This document shows, piece by piece, positions 39,501-56,544 of a stretch of DNA of 64,000 bases. Under the pieces are notes generated by a model. That model ran no database searches, was not told the DNA's origin, and was given only the letters and a program-made list of their open reading frames with translations. The translations under genes and the position numbers were made by a program. How positions within the stretch are numbered: position 1 is the stretch's first letter; every line of letters starts with the position of its first letter. This DNA comes from Syngnathus acus (lineage: Eukaryota; Chordata; Actinopteri; Syngnathiformes; Syngnathidae): assembly GCF_901709675.1 (NCBI RefSeq), contig NC_051097.1, positions 6,550,039 through 6,614,038 of the forward strand, written 5' to 3'.

Positions 39501-39664
39501 TGGAGAGCGTCTACGACCTGGTCGACTCGACCGAGCTGCGTCTGCAGGAGGAGACGCTGCAGAGGCGGCTCGGGATCCACTGCCCGGATGCGCACGGGAG
39601 GGGAGGAGGCGAGGAGGGGGGAGGTTACCACGGTTACGGGGGAGATCATCACCACTCGCAATGA
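36519..39664 (+). CDS. CCDC80-like secreted protein (three DUF4174/P-DUDES domains)
   Basis: Exons: 36519-36786, 36862-36950, 37033-37203, 37288-37439, 37506-37814, 37966-38173, 38247-38403, 38483-38619, 38683-38834, 38899-39002, 39182-39262, 39351-39664. The 2,142 nt stay in frame and give 713 aa, against about 950 for human CCDC80. Residues 1-24 are a signal peptide. DUF4174 domains lie at about 92-225 (KKRLWVITATSYNDHYLR), 393-545 and 550-690 (KRRLLIVSAPTEDDYSFQ; SMLVVGKDSDVKAWFPSPMW). A very basic Lys/Gly-rich linker (about 228-390) separates domains 1 and 2, and the tail is Gly/His-rich. CCDC80/DRO1 proteins are extracellular matrix-associated. Teleosts have several paralogues (ccdc80, ccdc80l1, ccdc80l2), and I cannot say which this is. 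Intron 1 uses a GC donor. Confidence 0.9.
38443..38463 (-). mobile_element. DNA-transposon end in a short intron of the CCDC80-like gene
   Basis: GGTGTACCTAATGAAGTGTCC is the inverse of the terminus noted near 31,012. It occupies the middle of a 79-bp intron (38,404-38,482) and lies about 20 bp before the acceptor of exon 8. Confidence 0.45.
39074..39160. repeat. TTTAA pentanucleotide microsatellite
   Basis: About 17 near-perfect copies of TTTAA fill most of intron 10 of the CCDC80-like gene and end about 20 bp before the exon 11 acceptor. Confidence 0.97.
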
Positions 39665-39691
39665 ATTGACCGGAGATTAGAAAATATTTTC

Positions 39692-39697
39692 AATAAA
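39692..39697 (+). terminator. Poly(A) signal of the CCDC80-like gene
   Basis: AATAAA lies 27 bases past the stop codon, implying an unusually short 3' UTR. Confidence 0.65.
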
Positions 39698-40123
39698 TGC
39701 GATAATAGTTGTTTTTAGTCCTTATTTTATTTTAAGCTTAACTTCTTTTTCTGTTTTAATACTTTAAACAGGGCTTTTTTTTCCCCTCCCAAACGAAATC
39801 TCTTTTCTTTTGGAAATCTGCATCGTAAGGAATCCACAGAAAAGTTTTCAAAAGCTACATGCGTGATAAAAAATAAATAATTACGCAACACAGTGCTGCC
39901 AAATGCTGATTCTGGAACTACATCTGTTCTCGCAAATAATAATAAAACTGTCGAGTGGAATTTTTGACCACCCAAAGTGTTTTTACAAGTCAGAACTCAC
40001 ACAGCGGAAAAAATACAAGGATGAAATATAGGATGATAATTCAAATAAGTTTTCGTTGCTGGACGCAAAGTTGCCAGTGACAAGCAAATCATGAGATCAG
40101 CACATGAAGATAATACAAAGTGT

Positions 40124-40296
<173 letters not shown>

Positions 40297-40421
40297 CACA
40301 GAGCGAGTGAGTGAGGAAGTAGTCGACACGCACAAGTTGACACTCGCACACTGGCTGCTTTATCGCTCTTTGACGATTCCACTCATGCTCTGTAGACTCT
40401 CTTGGACAGGTGCATAGATTG

Positions 40422-40436
40422 ACACACAGACACACA

Positions 40437-40473
<37 letters not shown>

Positions 40474-40478
40474 ACACT
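40422..40478. repeat. Second AC tract in the fyb1 leader region
   Basis: ACACAG units run into (CA)n and end about 36 bp before the fyb1 ATG, so the tract probably lies in the promoter or 5' UTR. Confidence 0.9.
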
Positions 40479-40514
40479 GAAGCTGCTCCAGTCAGCAGGA
40501 CTGTTTTCCTCAAC

Positions 40515-43500
40515 ATGGTGAGTACCTCAAACTACTTTCTAACGATAAGCAACAAATTATTATTCATCTTTTTCACTCATGAGTGACAAATGTGTAACTT
40601 ATTTGAGTATCTAAAGACTTTTTGGGCGGTGAATGAGATGATTTCACTAAATGTAAAACTTGAGCCATTTTGTTTTACTTTGTGTGTCTCTTGCTTGTGC
40701 AACTTTGGCCATCACCTCTTATCAAAGTGGAAATAGAAATGTTTGCTTCCTCTTTGCTTGGAGCAGAGGACTTGACTCAAAGCGGCTTTATATCAAAGCA
40801 GGGTTCTAAATTTTTCATTTCTATGTAATCATTTGTCATTTTGAGATGTGTATTTTCTTGAAGTGTGTTGCATTAGTCTAAGAGGCACTCGCAACTTTGT
40901 GGAGCAACACATGTTGGGTAATTTTAAAAAAAATTGGGGGGGTTGTTGAGAAACCGACACGAGACGGAGGGTATTTTTTGACTGATGTTGTTCCATAAAT
41001 TAATTTTCGATGATGCTCGATTTTTTTTGCATTGGGGCAGGAGGATGCGTTGCCCCGCCTCATCTATATGTTCAATAATTTGACTTTTAATTCAGTTGTC
41101 AACTCTTTTTTTTATTCCTCATTAATAATGCAAGTAGACCAAGTTTTTAAATAATAATTCCCCAGATTTATGGAGGCCATGATTAGCATAATATGATGAC
41201 TGGTTTATATTAGCCTTGCCTGTCTCGCTGTACATTAGCTTGACAGCTATTTTATTTGCTTCATCTTAAAAAATAACAATACTGAGTTTTGGTGGTCTTC
41301 CACAATACGAAAAAAAAAAAATCAACTTGAATTCAACCAGTATAACTGACTTGACAATTATTCACCTAAGATTCATTTTCCCTCTTCATTGTAAAGTTTG
41401 CTTTAATGATTTATGAAGTTCGAGTTCATTTGAAGTGGTCATGTTTTGTTGCTGCCGTTTCATAGCAACGCCGCTGTTGCGTTATGACCTTAACTCTTAT
41501 CTGCACTTTGCTTGGTTGTATTTTCGACTCGGCAACAACAAAAGAGTCACCTCCTCCATTCTCTTCCAGGAAAACAAGGCCGACGTAAAGGCCATCATGG
41601 CTCGTTTTCAAGCCAACGCCGGGAGCTCCGACGAGAGCTCCCCGCCGTCACTAAAACACAAGACGCCCGTCAACGTCACCCTCTCATCTGGTCCCGCCAT
41701 CCCGTCCAAGAAACCGGTCTTGGAGAGTCTCTCGGGCGGCACTTTAAATCTACCGCCCAAACCGGCCTCCTACCTTAAAAGCACAACTAAAAGTGACACC
41801 GAGGTGCCGGCGGCTAACAAAACGAAAGCACTGGCGAGCCGATTTAACAACAGCCTGGAGGAGACTACGAATAAAAAACCTTTCCTTGAAAGAGGGCAAA
41901 CATCTCTGAAGTCACCGGAAGCGAAGTGGCCTGAAGTCAAAAGTCCCGGAGTGAAGCCCATCCCCAAGCCGCCTCTGAGCACGAGCGTTTCGAACCCCAG
42001 ACTTCTAGGTCCTAAACCACCTCCGGCAGCATCTAAACCGACCTGGCTTAAAGAGGAGAGCAGCGAAGGCTCGCCGATAAACCCGGCGCCGCCCAAAGAG
42101 CCTCCTCTGCACCGCAAACCCAACAGCAGCATCGTCAAGTTACGGCAGCAGAGCGAGCCCGACAAACCTTCGCCGCCGGCAAACGTCGAGACTTTCGAAA
42201 ACAAACCCGAGAGTGACCTCAACGTGGACGCCAAAGCGCCTCTCAATCCCGCCGTTCCTCCACCGAAACCCCCGGCGAGTAGAAAGCCCAGTTTCAAAAT
42301 TCCGCCCAGTGCGTCTATTCAGAACATTAATATTGATTCGGAACCCAAACGCAAGCCGCTCCCAAACGTGCTCACATCGGGCCCTGCGCCCGCCAAACCA
42401 AAACGACCCCCCAAAGTAGACTTGAGTGGCTTTCGAAAAGCAGCCGTGATCTTTAATGGTAAGTTGCACTATTTGCCTACACAACTGCAAACTCTAATAA
42501 CTAATCCTCAAATTCAATTATTCCTACTTTTTTTCTAATCATGCCTGCTTGATGACTAGATTTTTATTAGTGAGTGACTTAACAGCCGCATTAGAGTCAC
42601 GTATCGACTTCCTCTATTTGACCAGTCGAGTTCACAGTCCGTTTTCTCTCTCTTGGCTCCGCCCCTACGGGCTAAGCGCATAGGGAAGTTGTATAGAAGG
42701 AAGCAGGGAGAGTTTCGAGCGAGAGCTCTGCTCTTTATAGACGGATGAGATAAGGCCTTGCGTGCCCTCGTCTTTTTTTTTTCTCTATATACAATGACAT
42801 GTATATCTTTTTTTGTTTTAGGAAATAACGCCGTCAACAAACCAGTGCCCCCACCTCCCTTAACGTTTGGCACAAATCGGCCTGAGCCACCTCAAAGTGC
42901 ACTTCCAAGTCTGCCCCCACGACCTTTGGGAACCATGTAATGCACACACACACACACGCGCACACACACACGTCAAGCAAGGTTAAATGTTACATTTGTA
43001 CCTTGCAGTGTGCGAGAAGAATCCTATGACGATGTTGATGCTGTGAAGATCAACTCGAACCTTCCTCCTCCTCTGCCGCCATCCACAGGTCCGGTCGACA
43101 CTAGAGCGCAAGAAATATGTCAAGATGATGCACACGATAATAAAGCAATATTTTTTTTTTTGGTTCCCTTTAGGTCATCCAAGCCTCAGGCCAAAGGTGA
43201 CAAATGCGCCATTCAACACGTTCTGTATTTTAACTCAAAGGTTTGCGTGTTGTTTTGATTTGCGTCCAGGAAGAAGACGATGACGACAGCGGCGATATGT
43301 ACGAGCCTCTTGATGAAGAGGCGTGGTAAGAGAATGGAGAAGTCGGACTTTTTTGGGGTTATTTATTTTCTGCCGTTATAATTGTGCCTGCTCGTCAAAA
43401 AAGGGACGAACACGAGAAGAGAAAAGAAAAAGAGGAGAAACGACAACTTGAGGCCGAGAAGAAAGAACAGAAGGGGCGAGAGAAGAAAGAACAAGACGCC

Positions 43501-46122
43501 AGGAAGAAGTTCAAGGTGAAATGCAATTTTATCATTTTTGCGGACAAATGTAACCTAAGCGCTGTCATTATTTTGCATGTCAGATTGTGGGCGCCGTGGA
43601 AGTGACTCATCAAGGCAAAGCTTGCGTGGACCACAAAGGCAGCAAGACAGAATTGGCGCTCAAGCGAGGAGACTGTCTGGACATTATTCGAGTCCAAGGG
43701 AACCCAGAGGGCAAATGGTTGGGCCGAAAACAGGATGGAACCAGTAAATTGCTTTTCTTACTAGATATCACAAAATAATAATGATAATAATAATAACAAT
43801 AATCTGACTTGATTCTGGTAAAATTGCAACTTTAATATGATATTGTAAAAAGTTGCCTGTTCCTTTGTCAGTTGGCTATGTGAAGACAACTTCAGTGGAA
43901 ATTGACTTCAACACACTGAAGACTCATCAAGCTCAGCAGGGCTCCACCAGCTCTGAACTCTACGATGACGTGGACGTGGCCTTGTCGGACAGCAGGTGGC
44001 GGGAAAAAATTCTAACTATACGTAGCTATATATATATATATATATTTTTTTTTTTTACATATTAAATATCTTAAAATAGCTTAAAATATTTTTTGTTTGA
44101 CTTAATTTTCCAACCTGTTTTCTCTCCACAGTGGAATCAGTGGACAAGCAGGTAACATGGTTCAACATTTAACAGAGAATTTATTTCTAATGTATTCTAC
44201 TCATTATAATAATCCCAAAATTAAATCAAGTCACATTCAATTTGTTTTTTTCCCAGTCTTTTTACCGCCTCCCCCAACAGATGACGAACTTTATAATGAT
44301 GTCATCGATCCGGATTTGGATGTGAGGTGGGTGATGTCCAATAATGACACTACAGAGTTTAAAAACTGTTTAAAAATATAAAACTGTATTATTTGGATGT
44401 TTAGTCATCCTCGGCCCAGGATGTCTGTTAAGACGTTTGACCTCCTGAAGATTTTTGAGCGAAACAGACGTCCAGACAGCACTAAAGTGTAAAAATACAC
44501 TCAGTAGTAAGACCGGTTCTCACATTAATCCCGTTAATCCAACAATCATCATAATCTCTCATGCCATCACCTAAAGAGCGATGGAAGGAGACAATCAATA
44601 ATTGTCACATTCTCTTTGCAAACTATCGATGATGTCATTAATCTTGCATGAGACTCCGCGTCCAATATTGATACGTGTACAATCAACTAATTGTGTTGGC
44701 TCTCACTAATCTACTGATTATGTTGCTGTTACTGATGCATGGCACTGCTCATACTGAAATTGTTCAATCCGATGTGCTAATCTGTCATCGTAAACATGAT
44801 CAACCAGATTTTTATAATGTGTCATATATTCTCATTTCTTCTGATCTGCCAGACTGCCTCCACCCAGCCAGTTTACAGCCGGCGAAAGTTCAGGTATTTA
44901 TAAATAGATAAATAAATCAGATTATATTTCTATATATTAAATAAATAATTTATATTTTTTTACATATAACTCATTTGAAAAAAATTTTTTAAAATATATA
45001 TACGTATTTCAGATACTTTGAAAATATGAAAATAAAAACAAAATAGTTCAGGTATTCCACCTAATATTCCAATTTTAATATTCAAATATTAAATGTAAGT
45101 ATATTATATAAAATTATAATAAAGTTATTATAAAATTATACACATTTTTTACAATATAAAAAAATAATGGATAATCTGGTCTTGTTTTCATTTCATTAGT
45201 AAAATAAAATAATTGAGTTAAGTTTTGGATAAAAGTAGACTAAAGGGATAATTCTGATATGCATGTATACTTTGTATTATTTATTGTAGATTGTAAGTGT
45301 CAATGTAAAACCTCACCTTGCCAATTCTTTCATGTATTTAAAGTCGATGAAGATCTCTACTATGACGTTGACGCCCAAAACCTGCCGCCTCCTCCTCCCA
45401 TCAGCAGGTAGAATCCTTCATTCTTTTTTCCTCCCACAGGTGCCCTTTTGAAATTCTGCCATTTTGTTTCCTCAGCATCCCAACCCTGAGAGGCAGAGGC
45501 AAGGAAGAAGAATGTGATGCAAAGAAAATGAAAAAGTTTGACAAAGAAGAGAAAGACTTCAGGAAAAAGTTTAAGGTTTGTATTTCGGATCCGTCCACTT
45601 ACTGTACAGTAAAGTAGCAAGAAGGATTCCTTTTCTGTGCTTTCAGTATGAGGGCGGAATTCAGGTGTTGTATCAGGTGACAGTCAGCTCCGCTGCTGTC
45701 AACAAAAAGTGGAGCGGCAAAGAGCTGGCGGTCAAACCCGGGGAGAAACTCGACGTGATCGTCAAGCCCGTCGACAACAAAATGATTTGTCGCAATGAGG
45801 AGGGCAAGTGTAAGTGTACAAAAGTACTGGGACAAACAATTGTTAATAAATTCTAATCTGTGTTTTTTTGTCCTTCACAGTTGGTTATGTTTCAATGAGC
45901 AACATTTGCATGGAGTGAGTATCAACAAAAATGTTCACGTTTCAAATTAAGGAGGGGCACATACAGTAAGAAAGCTGATTTTTTTTTTCTTTATTTACAG
46001 CGACATTTACGACGATATCGGCGATGGTATGTTTTTTAATTATTATTCATTATTCCAAATTAAAGCCTCTTTTAAGCATGATGGCATATTTCTCCTCAGA
46101 TTGCATCTATGATAACGACTGA
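40515..46122 (+). CDS. fyb1: FYN-binding protein 1 (ADAP/SLAP-130), 18 coding exons
   Basis: Haematopoietic adaptor linking T-cell receptor signals (SLP-76, FYN, SKAP1) to integrin activation. Exons: 40515-40517, 41570-42458, 42822-42936, 43009-43088, 43174-43196, 43270-43325, 43404-43515, 43584-43743, 43872-43995, 44132-44151, 44257-44326, 44853-44893, 45344-45407, 45476-45575, 45647-45809, 45881-45914, 46001-46026, 46100-46122. The 2,103 nt stay in frame and give 700 aa. The start MENKADVKAIMARF matches the family start. A long Pro-rich part (1-360) includes a conserved PAKPKRPPKVDLSGF block. A Lys/Glu-rich helix (about 389-427) precedes the first helical SH3 domain (about 428-500); the second is at about 615-690. 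SLP-76-type YDDV tyrosine motifs (REESYDDVD, ELYDDVDVA) are present, with related YNDV, YYDV and YDDI motifs, and it ends CIYDND as in mammals. Exon 1 codes only the initiator Met. Confidence 0.95.
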
Positions 46123-46447
46123 TGAACACCCCACATCCTGTGTAAAAACATACAAGTCGTCAAATATTTAAAATGTTATTTAATTGTGTTTGGATGTCTT
46201 CACTCAACTGTGTTTTGGCTACTTTTTTTTTTTTTTTTTTTAAATAATATAAATGGTAACAGTATTTACACTTCATTTTAATTTATGTGAAGGATATTCA
46301 AATGTTCTCAGGTTTGTATACACAATGCTTCATTATCTTTCCCTGTGAGATGCCATTACAAGTTTAAATGAAAAATGTTTTTCTATATTAACGTATGGAC
46401 TAATGAGACATACACAATTTAAATGTCTATATTTTTTTCTTCAGTTC

Positions 46448-46453
46448 AATAAA
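46448..46453 (+). terminator. fyb1: Poly(A) signal of fyb1
   Basis: AATAAA 326 bases past the stop codon, in AT-rich 3' sequence. Confidence 0.55.
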
Positions 46454-46459
46454 TATATA

Positions 46460-47110
46460 TTTTAAAAAACTATGCCTGTATTCATATAAACAACATGCAT
46501 TTCCTGACTATTTTATCAGGCTTGAACAAAGTCTTTGTCATATTATTATTTGTAATATAATAAACTTGCCCCCTGAAACAACTTTTGCTGCTTGTATCTA
46601 TATAATATAGTATATCTTACACCCTAGGCAAGAAAATAAAACAAACATGGTGTCGCCATTAGTCATGCAGCTTCACATTTGGCAATTATCTCCACACAAG
46701 TGTGATTAACGTTAAAGTGGAATCACAAATATAATTGTTTTTCAAAATAAGTACAATTTTTTTTACCTTGTGGCCACTTTTGACCAGGCTGAGTAACTTT
46801 TAACTGTTGCATTCGTCGTCTGGCTTGTCCGTGTAGCTTCTTTTTATTTCACAAATATCGAAATGCGCTGCAAATTAATCAAAAATACAAAACAGCTGTT
46901 GGCCTTTTCCCCATCAAAGTAAAACTTCCGTCCAACAGGGAATTCAAAAATAAAAGTTACAGTATTGCAGTAAATTTAGCTAATAATTTTTATTTTTATT
47001 TTATTATCTTACGTAGTTAATGGTTAAACTACATTTTGGCTGTGCTTGCACTAACACTATTCAGACTGGGAGTGGTGGGGGCGCTGTGTTGTCTTTGATT
47101 CACTTGAATA
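46460..47110. other. Intergenic region between fyb1 and atp5me
   Basis: AT-rich and without a gene. A G-rich segment with GGTGGGGGCGCTGT (47,075-47,088) resembles a partial CTCF or Sp/KLF site just upstream of atp5me. Confidence 0.5.
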
Positions 47111-47123
47111 GAAGAAGAAAAAG

Positions 47124-47132
47124 GCGGAAGTG
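47124..47132 (+). promoter_or_regulatory. atp5me: ETS-type site in the atp5me promoter
   Basis: GCGGAAGTG fits an ETS/GABPA site. It lies 19 bases before the start codon, with no TATA box, the usual layout of TATA-less mitochondrial housekeeping genes with very short leaders. Confidence 0.5.
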
Positions 47133-47150
47133 AACGTCCTTGTCTCCAAC

Positions 47151-48076
47151 ATGGCTCCCCCCGTAGCAGTATCGCCACTCATCAAGGTAAAACACTTTTT
47201 AGATCATTCTAACATAATACAACTTTTCATGACGGCAACATTTTGTTATATTATGACCCGTTGGGTGGTCAAGGTTGTTGTTGTTTTTGCGTCGTACGCT
47301 AGTTTAAGTTTGTCCCGAGTAGTCTCCTGCAATGACATTGAAGCGTTTTACAGGTAAATATGCAAAAAAACACCCAGAAAATATATGAAAAACATCGCCC
47401 ATGTTTTCTGGTAAACGATTTTTATGAGCTACGTACATGTTTTACTTCGGTGATTTTGTGCATAATTTTAAATTCATCATACGAAATGTCAGAGTGGACT
47501 TCGCCCTAAATTACAAATGTGGTTGATTTTAAAGTGCAGCGGATTGATGAAAGAAAAATGTGCAAATTTATTGGTCATGCATATGATATTTATATATTTT
47601 TCAGACGGCCCGGTGGTCTGCCCTGTTGCTCGGCGTCTTCTATGGCAAACAGAGGTTTGGTAAGTTCATTAACCCCTTCTGTTCCTTTGAGTACAGTATA
47701 GGAACAGTATATACTGTTAATATATATATAATTATTAAAACCAACTGCTTAACTTTTGGGGGGGCTTATTTAAGATTTTGCAGACGGTGGATTCCCTACA
47801 TTTGCTCGACATCAAAATTGTAATAAATGGAAGATAATAAGCATTATGACATTGTGAATATTCAGAGTACCTGAAGCCCATCGCAGCGGAGGAGCGGAAG
47901 GTGGAGGAGGCTGAAAAGAAGGCTCGCGAGGAGCAGGAGCGCATTGCCAAAGAATTGGCCGAAGGTACCACACGACAACGATATCATGACTCGGCAAATG
48001 TCTTTATTTCTGACATCACCTCTTTTTTTCCCCCACTTCTGTCTCCACAGCCAATTCAGATACCATCCTCAAGTGA
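47151..48076 (+). CDS. atp5me: ATP synthase subunit e, mitochondrial (4 exons)
   Basis: Small membrane subunit of the FO part of mitochondrial ATP synthase, needed for enzyme dimers and cristae shape. Exons: 47151-47186, 47605-47659, 47866-47964, 48051-48076. The 216 nt give 71 aa. It starts MAPPVAVSPLIK, then a single membrane segment TARWSALLLGVFYGKQRFG containing the GxxxG dimer motif (GVFYG), then a charged helix EYLKPIAAEERKVEEAEKK, ending in NSDTILK. This agrees with the human protein in length and at both ends. It is convergent with pde6b, as in human. Confidence 0.96.
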
Positions 48077-48106
48077 GCTACTTAGCCTCCGTTATGTTCT
48101 AAATCA

Positions 48107-48112
48107 AATAAA
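48107..48112 (+). terminator. atp5me: Poly(A) signal of atp5me
   Basis: AATAAA 31 bases past the stop codon. A minus-strand AATAAA (48,143-48,148) suited to pde6b lies 30 bases further on. Confidence 0.7.
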
Positions 48113-48142
48113 AGATTGTTTTTCATGTGAGGTGTTGGAGTG

Positions 48143-48148
48143 TTTATT
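48143..48148 (-). terminator. pde6b: Candidate poly(A) signal of pde6b
   Basis: TTTATT on the plus strand is AATAAA on the minus strand, 560 bases past the pde6b stop. If used, the pde6b transcript would end within or next to the atp5me 3' end. Confidence 0.4.
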
Positions 48149-48334
48149 GTGATGTGTGTGTGTGTGTGTCCTTCACTTAAAAGCCAGTTGTAATCCTGGC
48201 CTTGTTTAGCAGCAATAATCCCAGGATTGGGGTCACCCGCCAGTAGTAGAAAGTGCTGTGTGGACAGAAACACTCCACTCCAAAAGGTCTTGTGTGTGAC
48301 ATTGTTGATTACTCAACAAAAAAATATATTTGGA

Positions 48335-48380
48335 CCCACCTGCAACCCGAATGCGGATAAGCGTGATTGAAAATGGGTTG
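48335..48380. repeat. SINE tail remnant
   Basis: CCTGCAACCCGAATGCGGAT followed by AAGCGTGATTGAAAATGGGT resembles the 3' part of common fish tRNA-derived SINEs (GCGACCC.A.TGAGGATAAGCGG.. AAAATGGATGG type). It lies in the pde6b 3' region. No A/B-box head is present. Confidence 0.5.
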
Positions 48381-48707
48381 AAACCTAAAAATTTACTATA
48401 GTAAAAAAAAAAAGAAACTCAGCAGCCTGTTTTTTTTTTTCATGACAACGGTGTATTTACATGGTCACTTTTACGCTAGAGTTGACTAGCAACCCAAAAG
48501 TCATCTGTACAATTGGGACACACTTCCATACCATATGTACATACACACTTACACAGTCCAAGTATGGAAATAGAAATAAAACTAGAAAATGTTGCTTCCG
48601 ATTCTCTTTCTTGATAAGCACCAATTTCCTGCAGACCACAATTGCGCCCCAATTTTTTTTCCCCCTCGACAGAGCCTACAGTTCTCACCAAATTTTCCTT
48701 GAGTGTT

Positions 48708-54087
<5,380 letters not shown>

Positions 54088-54222
54088 CTTTCCCTCTGTG
54101 TCAACGATGGCAGCCTCTTCAAGAAAGCTCTTTGCTCTCACTAAGCTACCTCCAAATATTAACAAACTAACTAAAAGGTGCCGTGGGATCCAGTTTGGGC
54201 TTCTTTGGGTTAGCCGTAATAG

Positions 54223-54295
54223 TAATCCCCCCCTCGTGTGAGAGCCCTGATGAGAAGCAGAGGGCTGAATGCAAACAATCCTCCTGCCCTCAGCA
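54223..54295 (-). promoter_or_regulatory. pde6b: pde6b photoreceptor promoter motifs
   Basis: On the minus strand, upstream of the start codon, are TGCTGA (54,290-54,295; an NRL half-site), GGATTG (54,277-54,282; CRX-like) and GGATTA (54,223-54,228; CRX/OTX core). NRL and CRX are known activators of rod PDE6B in mammals, so the cluster fits. The transcription start is not known, and function is inferred. Confidence 0.45.
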
Positions 54296-54299
54296 GATA

Positions 54300-56380
54300 C
54301 TTGTAAAGGTTAGCAGGGGATCTTCTAGTCAGGTGATCATCTCCTACTCCCACACGGCCACTGATCACTGTCATAGAGATATCAACTCAAGAATAGATTG
54401 GCATTTGGTCGAGACTTCTGCCAAGGCTTAACAGGGCCTTATTTGGATCCACTTCTTCATCTAGGAAGCATCCTAACCAGGAGGACTTGGACTCTGATCC
54501 CCCTCCCAAACATCCAAATTAATTGTATCCAAGCTACCGTAACATATTTCCCTATTTTGTGATGAATAAAGTTTTCCTTCTGTGTGCAAAAATGAAGACT
54601 CAGCAAAAAAAAAAAAATGATGGCCACTTCCAGGTCTGCCCGTGGAAGCTCTTTAAGTGCTTATTAAACAAGGCCTCCTCAAGCATAAGCCTGATTTAGT
54701 TGGGGCAGGTGCTGATTATCTCTGCACCACAACTCTTTGAAATGCAATGTCTGTTGTTGTTGTTCACACCTTTGCACCACAAGGGGGTGACAATGGATTG
54801 TGTAAGCTAGGTTGCCATCAGCATATTAGAAAAGGTCATATTTAATCATCTGTTTCAACTATAATAGCCTACAACAGTACCAGTGTGTATGGGTGTGTGT
54901 TTTTTTTTGCCAATTTGTTCCAGATTTAAACTGACACCATGATAAAACTTTCATTTCCTGTGCAATGTTTTAGTAACATTTTATAAATTAACCACCATAT
55001 AAAAGATCTAAATGGATAAGTACCTTTAAAAAAAATCATGACAGCAGTACTTCAGTGCATTTTCTTGGTGAGATCAATTTATGCACTTACCATCAAGGTG
55101 CAGTAGACATACTGACCACCAGGTGTCGGAAAGGTTTAATACTTCGGGGTTTCTTTCCGATTCCTGCAAAGCCATGTCTTCTCCTACTTGAGAAAAATGC
55201 ATAAAGAGCATTAACGAATAGAGAATGTTGTGGATAAGAATTTAATGTCCTAAGTGACATTCACCCCCTTTGCTAATTGACACGAGGTGTGTAAGAAAGG
55301 GTTCAGGAGTGCTGACACTAAAGATATATTTCAAACCACTGGCGGAGCTAGGATTTTTTTCATTGCGGGTGAGGGGGGGCAAGGGTCTGCGAAACACAAA
55401 AACAATTTTTTTTGCACTAAAAAAAAAATTCTTTAGAAAAACAGATAGATTATTATATCATCAAAGTCAATTGGTCTGGCATTCGGGGGCTCTAACCATA
55501 ATTGTGTGTTGGGGGGGGGACAGTGCCCCCGCAGTACACCCCCCCTTAGCTCCGCCAATGTTTCAAAGCTAAACTACAAATTAGAAAATAAATAAATGCC
55601 TTTGAAGGAAGATGGAGAAAACCCCTCTTAGAAAATAACAATTTTGAAACAAAAACAATTAGCAGGTGTGATTATTTTCTATTTTACTTTTGACAATTAT
55701 TGTTATCATCACATTTTTTCCTAAACATTATAAACACAACAACTTTTTATTCAATAGCTACAAGTTACGAAGTGAATCTATTTGCGTCCGTGAGCCATTT
55801 CAGACCACACAAGACGGATTACATCCCAGAGGAGGAAAAAAATAGATCGTCTGACTTGATTGGCTTGTGTGTCGTCTGTCTCGCCGAGGATGCCCTTTAG
55901 TGTGTTTACGTGAAGCCCGTGAACTTGATGTCCTTTATGTGGCTAGCTTTAATCAGGAGACACGCTCAGCAGCAGACATTTCGGGATGCTTTTCGTAACG
56001 CCGCTCCATAATAATAGCAGTAATCTCAGGTGGCCGAGGTTAATCTGGGAAGTTCATTAGTTCACACGTGGGGAGAAGATAAGTGTTTTTTTTTTAATTT
56101 TGCGCCTATTATAATAGCTCAGTCATTCAGGAAGCAAAAAATTAACTTAAGTAAAAGTTGTTGATCAGTGTCGGAGTCTTTCTTTGCGGATTTGAGCAGG
56201 GCAACTTGCAAAATTAGTTACATAAGAGTTTTTTTTTTTTAATGGTCCTGTAAATCTTAGGCAAGTTTGAACACAGAAGCCATCTTAGCGTAAGGACTTC
56301 TAGAGATTACCTCTAGATTTAAGCACCTTATTTAGTTCCCGGCAATGAAAATAAGTCGTAAGCTGGTCTGTGTTGGGCTG
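54300..56380. other. Shared upstream region of pde6b and rbp4l
   Basis: About 2.1 kb between two divergent photoreceptor genes. It contains a CTCF-like motif (GCACCACAAGGGGGTGAC, 54,774-54,791) and a second weaker one at 55,114-55,130. A MITE lies at 55,338-55,560. OTX/CRX-type cores are present: GGATTA at 55,816-55,821, and TAATCT near 56,021 and 56,041. No gene is seen inside. Confidence 0.55.
55338..55560. mobile_element. MITE-like element with GGCGGAGCTA ends
   Basis: The left end ACTGGCGGAGCTAGG and the reverse complement of the right end, CATTGGCGGAGCTAAGG, form terminal inverted repeats around a 223-bp non-coding element with G-rich and C-rich subterminal runs. This type of short DNA transposon is frequent in fish. 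It sits between pde6b and rbp4l. Confidence 0.65.
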
Positions 56381-56469
56381 TATATAAAGGAGACGGCGTT
56401 GGATACAAGACCCGATCGAGTCTTTGGACACATACAAGTGCTTCTTGCTCATATTTGTATATAAAGAAG
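56381..56469 (+). promoter_or_regulatory. rbp4l: rbp4l core promoter and non-coding exon 1
   Basis: A consensus TATA box (TATATAAAG, 56,381-56,389) precedes a probable start site near 56,410-56,415. A short non-coding exon 1 ends at the donor GAAG/GTAAGA at 56,469/56,470. The next exon begins one base before the ATG. Confidence 0.75.
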
Positions 56470-56544
56470 GTAAGAGCGATTTTGGTGAATTGATTGTCTG
56501 AAATGGAATTTTCTGTTCACCCCATGATGTGATGTTCTTCCAGA

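Noticed and set aside
54088-54165. Longer pde6b N-terminus starting MLIFGGSLVRAKSF
   Set aside because: Family members begin close to the MGVQKEDVEKFL segment. The extra 26 codons have no counterpart and probably lie in the 5' UTR.
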